A stretch of DNA of 30,971 nt, taken from contig JAUWLW010000034.1 of the NCBI GenBank assembly GCA_030613505.1, forward strand, positions 1 to 30,971, given 5' to 3'. Below, piece after piece: positions 24,501 to 30,971 of this stretch. The notes beneath the pieces are model-generated. The model was not told where the DNA came from and searched no databases. It saw only the letters and a list, made by a program, of their open reading frames with translations. Position 1 is the stretch's first letter. The number at the start of each line of letters is the position of its first letter. The DNA comes from Candidatus Zixiibacteriota bacterium (GTDB lineage: Bacteria; RBG-13-66-14; B26-G2; WVWN01). A program made the translations under genes and the position numbers.

Positions 24501-24753
24501 AACCGCGGACGACCTTAACGCGCGGCGCCGCCAGCATCGACGAGACGAGCGGGTACGTTACCTGGTCCTCTACCAGGTCCGGGCTTCGGCCCGGCCACTC
24601 GGTGAAGACGATAACCTGGACGTCGGAGAGGTCCGGGATGGCGTCGAGGGGGACGCGGGCGATGGCCCAGATTCCCCAGGCCACGGCGAACGCCGTGAAG
24701 AGTACGACGACGAACTTGTTCCTGGCCGCGAGCTCAACGAGTTTTCCCAGCAT
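21586..24753 (-). CDS. cusA: CusA-type heavy-metal efflux RND pump
   Basis: 1055 residues, full length for the HME-RND family. It shows the N-terminal membrane entry and first periplasmic segment (VPLDAIPDLSDVQVIVFTEWPGRSPDLVEDQVTYPL split around residues 35-70), the proton-relay helix GGIAIAIGVMVDAAVVMVENAHK, and the periplasmic RIDMLTTGIKTPVGIKVFG segment near residue 660. The Met in RIDML corresponds to a Cu(I)/Ag(I)-relay Met of E. coli CusA, so monovalent copper/silver is the likely substrate. It forms a tripartite pump with the adaptor 11 bp upstream and the TolC-type channel of the same operon. It exports metal from the periplasm or cytoplasm using the proton gradient. Confidence 0.95.
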   Translation of the reverse strand: MLGKLVELAARNKFVVVLFTAFAVAWGIWAIARVPLDAIPDLSDVQVIVFTEWPGRSPDLVEDQVTYPLVSSMLAAPRVKVVRGYSFFGLSFVNVIFKDGTDMYWARSRVLEYLSQSREKLPASVTPTLGPDATGVGWVFQYALVDKSGQNDLASLRAFQDWHLKYWLESVPGVAEVASVGGFEKTYQVKVDPNKLAYYGVPLTKVIMAIRSSNNDVGGRVVELSGKEYMVRGRGYIDSLEDIENVAVGIDERGVPILIKNLGVVTYGPDMRRGIAELNGEGEVVGGIVVMRYGENALDVINRVKDKIEEVEGALPPGVEIVTTYDRSDLIKESIRTLVEKLLEEMLIVSLVCVIFLFHFRSSLVAIIMLPVAIVIGFIPMFYLGLTSNIMSLGGIAIAIGVMVDAAVVMVENAHKRLEQSPNADRRRVIIEAAKEMGKPLFFSLLVITVSFLPVFTLEAQEGRLFKPLAFTKTFAMLFASFLSVTLVPVLMIWLIRGKIRPEHKNPISRVLIRAYKPLVDFALRYRRVVIAGALVVIVISIPAFLMLGSEFMPPLHEGTILYMPTTLPGIGATTAGRLLQVQDKLFKTFPEVDTVFGKIGRADTATDPAPMAMVETTVVLKPKREWRKGMTYEKLIKEMDASFAFPGVTNAWTMPIKARIDMLTTGIKTPVGIKVFGPDLEGIAEQTQQLEAILNDVPGTRSVYAERVTGGYYLDITPDREALARYGLTVEEVERVVETAVGGMNVDRTVEGRERFGINVRYFQDYRGDPEALKRVLVPTPTGPPVPLGQIADIELTTGPPVIKDENGSLSGWVYVDIEGRSLGSYVRDAKRAVEEKLTPKPGYHIVWTGQYEAMERVRRRLIFVLPVTLAIIFILLYFNFRSATETLIVLLSVPFSLVGAVWLMFILGYNMSIAVWVGIIALAGVAAETGVVMIVYLDDAYNTRRAEGRLRTLDDLREAVVEGAVQRVRPKVMVVSAIIMGLLPIMWSTGAGADVMKRIATPVVGGMVTSTILTLVVIPAIYMLWRGRGLPRDNEPRPLRGLTEDGEQTTGTT

Positions 24754-24764
24754 AACGTCTCAGC

Positions 24765-26048
24765 TCAGTGCTGATGCTCACCCGCCATTCCCGCGAGCGC
24801 GCCTTTGATTCGGCTCTCGGAGTCGAGAAGGAAGTTGCCGCTCGTCACGACCTCCTCGCCCTCCTCCAGGCCCGCGGCGACGATGTAATACTCGTTTACT
24901 TTCGCCGCGACCGTTATGTCGCGGGGCTCGAAATGGCCCCCCTCGTGCGCCACGAAGACGATCTGGCGTTCGCCGGAATCGAGCACGGCCTCCGTCGGAA
25001 CGACCAGCTGCTCGCCGAGTTCCTGTTCGATGTTTACGTCGGCGAACATGTCGGGTTTCAATTTTAATCCCGGGTTGGCGACGTCGACGCGGACGCGCAC
25101 CGTCCGCGACTTAGGGTTCAGGAAGGGGTAGATGAATTTCACGGTCCCCTCGAGCGGCTCGGCGGGATAGTACGGGAGGGTTATCTCTACCCGCTGGCCG
25201 ACCTTCACGAACGGGATCTCGTACTCGTAGATGTCGGCCTCGAGCCAGACCCGCGAGAGGTCCGCGATCGTATAAAGGGGCATCCCCGGTTGCACGTACA
25301 TCCCTATCTGAGCGTGTTTATTCAGTACGTAACCCCCGTAGGGAGATAGCACCTTGAGAGCTTTCAGCGGCCGCCCGGAATCCGCAAGGCGCTCTACTTC
25401 GCTCGGCTTCACGTCCCAATACTCGAGCCGCCGCTCCGCCGCCTCCCGCAACGCTTCCGCGCCCCAGGTAACTTCCTCGGACCGGCTCGCGCCCAGCTCC
25501 CGCGCGGTCTCGCTCGCGACCAGATACTCCTCCTGCGTCGCGTAGACCTCGGGGCTGTAAATAGAGAGCAGCGCCTGCCCCGCGGCCACCGGTTGCCCCG
25601 TGGAATCTACGTAGAGCCTGTCGATCCAACCGTTGACCTTGCTGTGGACCATAAACACGCGCCGCTCATCCGGTACGACGGTCCCGACGGCGCGTACGGT
25701 GCGGTTAACGGCCTTTCGTTCGACGGGCGCCGTGGTAACGCCGATGAGCTGCTGTTGGCGCGGGTCCAACTCCAGCGAAGCAAACCCCTCCACGTGAGAC
25801 GCGTGTTCGCCGTGCCCTTCTTTCTCCTCCACCGGGACCAGGTCCATCCCGCAAATCGGGCATTCGCCCGGTCGGTCGGAGGTGTAGTAGGGGTGCATCG
25901 GGCAATTGTAGACCTGGCCGGAGGGGCCGCCGGCGAAGGGGAAGCCGCCGACCCGATGTTGGTGGATCAGCAGGCCTCCCCCGGCGGCGACGATGACCGC
26001 GGCCATAATCGCGCCCGCTATGAGACGTGTTTTTTTCTGGTTCGCCAT
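24765..26048 (-). CDS. cusB: CusB-type periplasmic adaptor with heavy-metal-binding domain
   Basis: 427 residues. An N-terminal membrane anchor is followed by one heavy-metal-binding (YHS-like) domain, YNCPMHPYYTSDRPG then ECPICGMDLVPVEE (about 47-75). The barrel-sandwich/alpha-hairpin/beta-barrel adaptor parts follow, with LIGVTTAPVERKAVNRTVRA and VLSPYGGYVLNKHAQIGMYV flanking the hairpin. The C-terminus ends His-rich (AGEHQH). It links the pump to the outer-membrane channel and may deliver bound Cu/Ag to CusA. It lies 31 bp downstream of the tandem-domain lipoprotein gene, whose domains it shares. Confidence 0.93.
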   Translation of the reverse strand: MANQKKTRLIAGAIMAAVIVAAGGGLLIHQHRVGGFPFAGGPSGQVYNCPMHPYYTSDRPGECPICGMDLVPVEEKEGHGEHASHVEGFASLELDPRQQQLIGVTTAPVERKAVNRTVRAVGTVVPDERRVFMVHSKVNGWIDRLYVDSTGQPVAAGQALLSIYSPEVYATQEEYLVASETARELGASRSEEVTWGAEALREAAERRLEYWDVKPSEVERLADSGRPLKALKVLSPYGGYVLNKHAQIGMYVQPGMPLYTIADLSRVWLEADIYEYEIPFVKVGQRVEITLPYYPAEPLEGTVKFIYPFLNPKSRTVRVRVDVANPGLKLKPDMFADVNIEQELGEQLVVPTEAVLDSGERQIVFVAHEGGHFEPRDITVAAKVNEYYIVAAGLEEGEEVVTSGNFLLDSESRIKGALAGMAGEHQH

Positions 26049-26079
26049 AAGACCACGACCTTAATTTCGACAGGAACTC

Positions 26080-26463
26080 TTACATCCCGCCGTGTCCGGG
26101 CATCTCGCCGGACGCCGGCTCGCCCTCTTCCATCGGCACGAGGTCCATACCGCAAGTGGGACAATCGTCCGGCTCATCCGACGTCACCTCGGGATGCATG
26201 GGGCAAGTGTACGCCGCGGCGGTTATCTCTTCGACCTCGACTGTTTCCTCCGCCTCGCCGACCTCTTCCATCGACACGAGGTCCATGCCGCACGTCGGGC
26301 ACTCGCCCGGCTCATCCGACGTTACTTCGGGGTGCATGGGACAGGTGTACGTCGTACCTTCCGCTACCTCTTCGGCCTTCTTGCCGCAGGCCGAAATACC
26401 GGCGGTAGCGGTAATGGCTAGGCCGAGGACGAGGAGCGTAACCCAAGTTGTAGTCGTCCGCAT
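26080..26463 (-). CDS. Small lipoprotein with two tandem heavy-metal-binding domains
   Basis: 127 residues. A lipoprotein signal ends in ISAC (lipobox near residues 23-26), so a lipid-anchored periplasmic protein is expected. Two near-identical domains follow, each with CPMHPEVTSDEP then CPTCGMDLV. They are joined by an acidic linker (VGEAEETVEVEEI) and followed by a His/Gly/Met tail (PGHGGM). The same domain is found once in the adaptor encoded next. It has GGAGGT at proper spacing before ATG 26463. Its probable function is to bind or buffer Cu(I)/Ag(I) in the periplasm and hand it to the pump. This is inferred from the domain and operon, not from a characterised homologue. Confidence 0.85.
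   Translation of the reverse strand: MRTTTTWVTLLVLGLAITATAGISACGKKAEEVAEGTTYTCPMHPEVTSDEPGECPTCGMDLVSMEEVGEAEETVEVEEITAAAYTCPMHPEVTSDEPDDCPTCGMDLVPMEEGEPASGEMPGHGGM
26126..26350. repeat. Two 87-bp direct repeats encoding the tandem metal-binding domains
   Basis: Copies at 26126-26212 and 26264-26350, offset 138 bp (46 codons). By eye they differ at about 12 of 87 positions, indicating a rather recent intragenic duplication. Confidence 0.8.
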
Positions 26464-26512
26464 TTACTTACCTCCGTCTTGCCTGAAGTGGAATGAACCG
26501 TTCTTATAACCG

Positions 26513-27775
26513 TTAATAAAACCGTTCGCCTATTATCGCCTCCAGCGAGGCGATCGCTTTGTGCCGTCTCGCCTGCAATTGTACGTATTCTTTTTCGTAC
26601 CGGAACAGCGTAAGCTGGGTTTGAAGCAACGTCGCGAAGTCGGCCTTCCCGGCCTCGTAGCCGGCTAAAGTCGACCTGAGCGCGGCCTCGGCCTGGGGCA
26701 ATATCCCATCCTCGAACAGCACGAGCTGCTCTTCCGCGGTCCGGACCGTAACGTAGATTTGCTCTACTTTCCAAAGGAGGGTGTTTCGGACGTCGGCCGC
26801 GCTGGCCTCGGCCGCGGTCACCGCCGCCTTTTTCTCCGCTAATGTCCGGCTTTGCTTGACCGTGCCGAAGAGGGGCAGGCTCACCGCCGCGGAGAACGAC
26901 CAGAAGTCCTCGCCCGCAACGGGGTCCATCGGGACTTCTTCCCGTACGCGGTACCCGACGCCCGCCGTCAAGTCCGGCGCGAAGGATAACTTCGCGAGCG
27001 AGCGCGCGGCGCGAGCGGAGGCCAAACGCTCTTCGGCCGCCTCGAGGCCCGGATTGTTCGCGAGCGCCTTGTCGTAGAGCTCCTCCAGGTCGTAGGGTAC
27101 GGCCACGTCGGGCAATCCGCCGACGGGCGGGAGTTCATAGCCGGGAACGCGGTTCAAGAGAACGTTCACGCGGCCGCGCGAGACCGTCTCGCCCCGCCGG
27201 AGCTCGAGGAGCTCGTTCATCGGGCGCGTTCGCTCGACCTGCACTTTCAAGACGTCCTGCTGCAGGCCGCGCCCGGCGGCGTAGCGCGCGATCGCGATCC
27301 GTTCGTAATCCGTCCAGAACGCCCTCTGTTTATCGACGATGTCCTGCAACGCTGCTACCAGGTAAAGGTCGAAATACGCGTGCTTCGCCCGCGCGACCAG
27401 ATTTAAACGGACGCCCTCGTAGTCCGCGGCGGCAACCGCGGCGCCTCCCTCCGCGGCGCGGCGCCGATAAGTGTTCTTCCCCGGCAGCGGTATCGTCTGG
27501 CGGAGGTAGAATTGCAGGCCGGACATAGGCGACCGGTCGAACGCCAGGTCGTCGGCCGGAAGGTTGGAGGCCTCGACCATGAATTGAGGGTCGGGCCATA
27601 ACCCCTGGGCCACGGCGGCGCGTTCGAAGGCTTCGGCCCGGGCCTCGGCCGCGGCCGCCGCCGGATTTAATGCCAGAACCTCGTCCGCCAACGCGCCGGC
27701 CTCGAGCGTAGTGCCGACGTCCGACCACGCCGCGGCCGGCGTCAACGCCAAAGCTATAAGGACCTTACGCCACAT
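26513..27775 (-). CDS. TolC/CusC-type outer-membrane efflux channel
   Basis: About 420 residues: signal peptide MWRKVLIALALTPAAAWSD, then two repeats of the outer-membrane efflux protein fold. Landmarks are LNPAAAAAEARAEAFERAAVAQGLWPDPQF, the proline-rich QTIPLPGKN, and a second copy beginning NPGLEAAEERLASARAARSLA with LPLFGTVKQ. It forms the outer-membrane tunnel for the CusA-type pump. ATG 27775 is preferred to GTG 27790 because the upstream bases GAGGGAG on the minus strand are a ribosome binding site ideally placed for it. It is first gene of the efflux operon after csoR, 172 bp from it. Confidence 0.9.
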   Translation of the reverse strand: MWRKVLIALALTPAAAWSDVGTTLEAGALADEVLALNPAAAAAEARAEAFERAAVAQGLWPDPQFMVEASNLPADDLAFDRSPMSGLQFYLRQTIPLPGKNTYRRRAAEGGAAVAAADYEGVRLNLVARAKHAYFDLYLVAALQDIVDKQRAFWTDYERIAIARYAAGRGLQQDVLKVQVERTRPMNELLELRRGETVSRGRVNVLLNRVPGYELPPVGGLPDVAVPYDLEELYDKALANNPGLEAAEERLASARAARSLAKLSFAPDLTAGVGYRVREEVPMDPVAGEDFWSFSAAVSLPLFGTVKQSRTLAEKKAAVTAAEASAADVRNTLLWKVEQIYVTVRTAEEQLVLFEDGILPQAEAALRSTLAGYEAGKADFATLLQTQLTLFRYEKEYVQLQARRHKAIASLEAIIGERFY

Positions 27776-27888
27776 AATAAACTCCCTCACATTTTTTAAA
27801 ACGCCGCGTACGGGGGACGTAGGCAGACTTCTCCGAGTTATTATTTTCTCTGGCCCGCCTTATCGCCCCCGTTGCAGCGTTGCGTACA

Positions 27889-27902
27889 AAGGAGTACTCC
27901 TT
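27889..27902. promoter_or_regulatory. Perfect 14-bp palindrome, candidate operator of the efflux operon
   Basis: AAGGAGTACTCCTT is fully self-complementary and lies in the 172-bp gap between csoR and the TolC-type gene. No clear -35/-10 pair is seen next to it, so its role as a metal-regulator site is a guess. MerR-type operators also use GTAC-centred palindromes, but no merR gene is in view. Confidence 0.4.
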
Positions 27903-27930
27903 AATACGAGCGATTTGCTTATATATAGCT

Positions 27931-27951
27931 GTAAAAAAACTCATTTTTTAC
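27931..27951 (-). terminator. A/T-only hairpin at the csoR stop codon
   Basis: GTAAAAAA (27931-27938) and TTTTTTAC (27944-27951) pair perfectly around ACTCA and overlap the csoR stop. On the minus strand the 3' arm is a T-run, so a weak terminator or attenuator between csoR and the efflux genes is possible. Confidence 0.35.
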
Positions 27952-28232
27952 CGTAAAAATTTGTCGATTGAATCAACCAATTCTTTGGTCAGGTCCTCGC
28001 CGCGGCCCGCGGCCATCCCGTCCTTTACGCAACTATTCAAATGGCGTTGCATTACGAGCAGCGCGACCCTCTCCAAGGCGCGGCGCGCTGCCGTGATCTG
28101 GTCGATGACGTCGATGCAATACTGGCCTTCCTTTAACATGCGCGACACGCCGCGTATCTGCCCCTCAACCCGTGCCAGGCGGGCGAGCAATATATCGTTC
28201 GTGATTTCGCTTTCGGTGCCTTTATTCTTCAT
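27948..28232 (-). CDS. csoR: CsoR-family copper-sensing repressor
   Basis: 94 residues, all helical, of the CsoR/RcnR (DUF156) family. The Cu(I) ligands are present: Cys39, His64 and Cys68, with the same 25- and 4-residue steps as Cys36-His61-Cys65 of CsoR, in EGQYCIDVIDQ and QRHLNSCV. Apo-CsoR binds operator DNA and Cu(I) releases it, so this gene and probably the efflux operon should be induced by copper. A consensus-like promoter lies at 28253-28281 on the same strand, very close to the start, which suits autorepression. GAGG lies about 6 nt before ATG 28232. Confidence 0.93.
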   Translation of the reverse strand: MKNKGTESEITNDILLARLARVEGQIRGVSRMLKEGQYCIDVIDQITAARRALERVALLVMQRHLNSCVKDGMAAGRGEDLTKELVDSIDKFLR

Positions 28233-28233
28233 A

Positions 28234-28250
28234 ATACCTCATACCTGTAT
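28234..28250. promoter_or_regulatory. ATAC-type repeat near the csoR start, candidate operator
   Basis: ATACC (28234-28238) and ATACCTGTAT (28241-28250, ATAC-NN-GTAT) lie between the csoR -10 and its ATG. The position suits repression, but the sequence is not a textbook G/C-tract CsoR operator. Confidence 0.3.
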
Positions 28251-28252
28251 AG

Positions 28253-28281
28253 AGTATAACATATAGGATTAAACAAGTCAA
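28253..28281 (-). promoter_or_regulatory. Promoter of csoR
   Basis: On the minus strand TTGACT (28281-28276), a 17-bp spacer and TATACT (28258-28253). A start near 28246 would leave a leader of about 14 nt, just including the GAGG site. Confidence 0.72.
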
Positions 28282-28323
28282 GTATAAAAATACGATTTCC
28301 CTTATTCAGTCCGCCGCGCTCGA

Positions 28324-28332
28324 GGGGGGGGG
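28324..28332 (+). repeat. G9 homopolymer, first of two
   Basis: Nine consecutive G upstream of the kinase gene, in otherwise A/T-rich intergenic DNA. Its length should be treated as uncertain, as homopolymers are prone to sequencing error and slippage. Confidence 0.85.
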
Positions 28333-28374
28333 TACAGAACCGGGGTTTTTATCTAGTATTAAGGCGGCCAACTT

Positions 28375-28404
28375 TTGCGGTTAACATATAATATTATTTA
28401 TGAT
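28375..28404 (+). promoter_or_regulatory. Possible promoter region for the kinase gene
   Basis: TTGCGG (28375-28380), 18-bp spacer, TATGAT (28399-28404). A perfect TATAAT at 28387-28392 has no -35. The A/T-rich stretch is the likely promoter, with the exact hexamers unsure. Confidence 0.3.
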
Positions 28405-28442
28405 AGCATTTATAGGGAAAGTGTAGGGTCTTACGTCGCGCG

Positions 28443-28486
28443 ATGGGGGGGGGACCGCGCCGGCGCGGTTGCGCCATTTCCCCCAT
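28443..28486 (+). other. Palindrome and G-tract/C-tract hairpin before the kinase start
   Basis: ACCGCGCCGGCGCGGT (28454-28469) is a perfect 16-bp palindrome. ATGGGGG (28443-28449) can pair with CCCCCAT (28480-28486). The result is a GC-rich structure ending 8 nt before ATG 28495, where a ribosome binding site would be expected but none is seen. Confidence 0.5.
28445..28453 (+). repeat. G9 homopolymer, second of two
   Basis: Nine G immediately after an ATG at 28443 and 42 bp before the kinase ATG. Loss of one G would join that ATG in frame to the kinase. Confidence 0.85.
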
Positions 28487-28494
28487 ACGTTACT

Positions 28495-30971
28495 ATGTTT
28501 AGTCAGCGGTTCGAAATTATCGAGCATATCGCCAAGACGCCTACGTCGGAGGTCGTCAAAGCCCTCGACAAGAAGCGGCGTAAAGTGGTCGCGATTAAGA
28601 CGGTCCAGAAATCGAAGACGCGGCCCATAGAGCTCTTGAAGCGTGAATTCGAAACTCTAACCTACTTGGACCACCCCAACATCGTTCGCGTTTACGACTT
28701 CGGCGAAGAGCCGGCGTACATCTACTACACCATGGATTACTACGCCGGCCCCGTACTCTATAGGTCGGACTCGCTGAGGAACCTACCCGACCTATTCGAT
28801 TTCTCGCTTCAATTGTTGTCGGCCTTGGATTACGTTCACCGCCGCGGCATTATCCACGGCGACGTGAAACCCAGCAACATCTTCGAGGACGCGGCAGAAG
28901 CCGAGAAGAAGTTCATTCTCGGCGATTTTGGCCTGGCGCGGTTCGTGGAGAGCGAGAACCTGTATCCCGTTTCGGGGACGATGGAATACATAGCGCCGGA
29001 GGTCTTCCAGGGCGTCTCGAACGACCCCCGTTCGGACCTCTACTCGTTCGGCATAATGTTCTTCCGCATTATCGCCAGCTGCCTTCCCTTCATGCCGGGC
29101 GACGACATCTCGAAGGTTAAGCGGAAGGCCACCTATAAGTATTTACGTTTGTCGGAAGTCGTGCCGGAGGTGTACCCCGAGCTGGACGAGTACGCGGCGG
29201 GTTTTATCCAACACAACCCCGCGGACCGTTTCGTGTCGGCGTACGAGGCTATGACGGCGCTGGCCGGGTTGGCCCAAAAAATAGACGTACCGTTGCGGGG
29301 CCGACTTTACCTCGACAACGACCTCGCCACCGGGAAATTATTCCAATATGAGGAAGAGGTCGAGGAGATAACTAGGCCGCGGGCTGCGGACGGCGCGCCG
29401 GCCGAGGTCTTCCTGGTTGAGGGGACGGAAGGCTCCGGTAAGACGTCGCTGATTAGGGAGGCGGGTAAGGTTACGCAATTGAAGGGCGGTTTATTCTTGT
29501 ACGTCGACTGCGGCGCCGGCGACGAGGCGTTAAGTTCACTGTGGAAAGAGCTCGGGGCGGTGCCCGGCGAGGGCGGAAAGCGCGACGGCCGGGGCGAAGA
29601 AGGAGAAGCGGACTCGCTGGAGGCTACCATCGTGGGGAAGAAGGACGTTCGCTTCGCGGTGGAGCGGAGCGGCCTCGAGAAGTTGAGCGCGATGGGCGAG
29701 GAGTACAACGTATCGCTCGTGGCGTTAGATAACGTCGACCCGGGCGATGAGGAGTTAACGACTTCCATAACGCGGTTAATTAGCTACCCCAATAACGGCG
29801 GCGTTAAATTCGTCGTAGCCTTCCGGGGGCCGCTGCTGCATAGCGGCACTGGTTTGGGCGATAGTTTTCTGGCCGGCGCGGAGGGGGGTTTGAGGGTCAA
29901 GAAGTTTAACCTAAAGGGTTTTACGCCCGACGTAACGGAGGAGTATCTCAAATACGTGCTGGGCGTTACGGCTTTGGACCCGGCGTTGCTGCGGTACGTG
30001 CGGGATGAGGGGGGAGGGAACCCGGGGGTCGTCCGAAGGATCGTAGAGATGATGGCCGCCGAGAAGGTAATACTGCGGGGCCTGGATGGTTGGCACATCG
30101 ACTACAAGAGGTTGCGGAAATTTAACGTGCCGGCGGCGCTGAACGATTACTTCGCGAGCGTCGTGGACAAGTTGGACCGTAGGGAACGGAAGGCGCTCGC
30201 GGTAGCGGCGGCGTACGGGCGCCAATTCCCGGAGGGTTTGATAGCGGATAAGGCGGTCGTGGGGAGGTTGGTGAAGTCGGGAGTAGTCGTCAAGGCGGAG
30301 GGTATCGGTTCCGGCTACTCTTTCGCCAACGCCGCGGTACAAAACAGCATCCTCGAGTTGGTCGAAGGAGAGCGGCTCGAGGAGGCGTGCAAGCACCTGT
30401 TGCGTTATTTCGAGGAGAACCCGCCCCGTTCGCTGGAGGCGCGAGTTACGAGGGCGCAGACGTACGAACGTTTGGGCGACGTCGCCCGCGCGCGCGACGA
30501 GTTTATGGCCGCGGTCGGCGTGGCCCGGGCGAGCCGCGATTACGAGAAGGCGATCGAGCTGTTGGAAACGGCCCTGGCTACGGAAGGGGGGTGGGATAGC
30601 CGTACGTACGAGAGGGTGATCAAGGACTTGGCGGATTCGTACGCCGCGCTCGGCGACCACCGCGCGGCGTTAAGCAACTACGAGCTTTTGATTCGCATGG
30701 GAGGAGAGGGGGAGGCCGACGGCCCGGGGAATTTATTAAAGATTGCCAAGGAGCGGCTGGGGCTGGGCGATTACGAGCGGCCGGTACAGGAGTTGCGTTC
30801 GTTGACGGCGGGGGACCTGACCGCCGACGAACGTTTTCTGAGTAACGCTTTGTTGGCTTGGGCTTATTACGGTTTAAAGGATTTCGAGCTGGCCGAGGTG
30901 TACGCCCGGGCGGCGGAAAACATCGCCTCGTCTATGGCGCGCAAAACCCCCGCCGCTTATATCAAGTATAT
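28495..30971 (+). CDS. Ser/Thr protein kinase-NTPase-TPR signalling protein, 3' end cut by window
   Basis: 825 codons are visible with no stop before the edge. Residues 1 to about 270 form a protein kinase domain: Lys35 in VVAIK, HGDVKPSN (His121-Gly-Asp123), GDFGLARF (Asp144) and GTMEYIAPEVF. The glycine-rich loop is degenerate (IAKTPTSEVVKA) and the HRD Arg is Gly, so it is a non-RD kinase. Near residue 310 a Walker A motif, GTEGSGKTS, starts a STAND/AAA-like NTPase region with VALDNVD as a possible Walker B. From about 620 on, helical repeats (YERLGDVARARDEFMAAV, SYAALGDHRAALSNYELL) are TPR-like. This plan resembles PknK-type multidomain kinases. ATG 28495 fits the kinase N-terminus, but lacks a ribosome binding site. 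Confidence 0.87.
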   Translation, partial: MFSQRFEIIEHIAKTPTSEVVKALDKKRRKVVAIKTVQKSKTRPIELLKREFETLTYLDHPNIVRVYDFGEEPAYIYYTMDYYAGPVLYRSDSLRNLPDLFDFSLQLLSALDYVHRRGIIHGDVKPSNIFEDAAEAEKKFILGDFGLARFVESENLYPVSGTMEYIAPEVFQGVSNDPRSDLYSFGIMFFRIIASCLPFMPGDDISKVKRKATYKYLRLSEVVPEVYPELDEYAAGFIQHNPADRFVSAYEAMTALAGLAQKIDVPLRGRLYLDNDLATGKLFQYEEEVEEITRPRAADGAPAEVFLVEGTEGSGKTSLIREAGKVTQLKGGLFLYVDCGAGDEALSSLWKELGAVPGEGGKRDGRGEEGEADSLEATIVGKKDVRFAVERSGLEKLSAMGEEYNVSLVALDNVDPGDEELTTSITRLISYPNNGGVKFVVAFRGPLLHSGTGLGDSFLAGAEGGLRVKKFNLKGFTPDVTEEYLKYVLGVTALDPALLRYVRDEGGGNPGVVRRIVEMMAAEKVILRGLDGWHIDYKRLRKFNVPAALNDYFASVVDKLDRRERKALAVAAAYGRQFPEGLIADKAVVGRLVKSGVVVKAEGIGSGYSFANAAVQNSILELVEGERLEEACKHLLRYFEENPPRSLEARVTRAQTYERLGDVARARDEFMAAVGVARASRDYEKAIELLETALATEGGWDSRTYERVIKDLADSYAALGDHRAALSNYELLIRMGGEGEADGPGNLLKIAKERLGLGDYERPVQELRSLTAGDLTADERFLSNALLAWAYYGLKDFELAEVYARAAENIASSMARKTPAAYIKY

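Noticed and set aside
27776-27790. GTG 27790 as start of the TolC-type gene
   Set aside because: It overlaps the GAGGGAG ribosome binding site of ATG 27775, which gives a cleaner signal peptide.
1-30971. Insertion sequences, integrases, prophage genes or rRNA/tRNA genes
   Set aside because: I looked on both strands and saw no transposase, integrase or terminal inverted repeats, and no rRNA or intact tRNA.

Overview
This window looks like a GC-rich chromosomal segment from a Gram-negative (outer-membrane-bearing) bacterium that respires through multiheme cytochromes c. Outer-membrane barrels, a TolC-type channel, lipoproteins, a Rieske/cytochrome b complex and system II (ResB/CcsA) cytochrome c maturation support this. 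The mixture (DUF5916 barrel, GbsR regulator, CsoR, many CXXCH proteins) suggests an uncultivated, probably anaerobic or facultative lineage of the FCB or Desulfobacterota-like kind. The sequence alone does not fix the phylum. Layout: 1-1118 holds the end of a Spy/CpxP-like periplasmic protein and an ECF sigma factor. 1418-3520 is a CBM9-like/DUF5916 outer-membrane barrel. 3866-7157 is a three-gene unit (9-heme putative lipoprotein, outer-membrane barrel, 7-heme periplasmic cytochrome) with the composition of a porin-cytochrome conduit. 7296-7727 is a 4-heme cytochrome behind its own promoter. 7817-13000 is a Rieske protein, a split b6-type cytochrome b, a 9-heme membrane-anchored cytochrome and a NapC/NirT-headed cytochrome with 19 CXXCH plus two non-standard heme motifs. 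13152-18399 is a CbcL-like fusion (13 hemes plus a membrane cytochrome b) followed by ResB and CcsA. 18637-20637 is a membrane-anchored sulfatase-fold enzyme. On the minus strand, 20711-28232 is a GbsR-type regulator and a CsoR-linked copper/silver efflux set (CusA, CusB, a tandem heavy-metal-binding lipoprotein, a TolC-type channel). 28495 to the right edge is a Ser/Thr kinase-NTPase-TPR signalling protein, cut by the window, preceded by two G9 tracts. How it may work together (inference): three routes that could oxidise menaquinol (Rieske/cytochrome b, the NapC-type protein, the CbcL-like fusion) are encoded side by side with periplasmic wires and a candidate outer-membrane conduit. Together with the heme-lyase genes they form one compact extracellular-electron-transfer or multiheme respiration locus with 61 CXXCH motifs plus two atypical ones. 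The Cu/Ag efflux operon may protect the periplasm where these cytochromes are matured. Promoters and terminators seen by eye divide the locus into about four transcription units.
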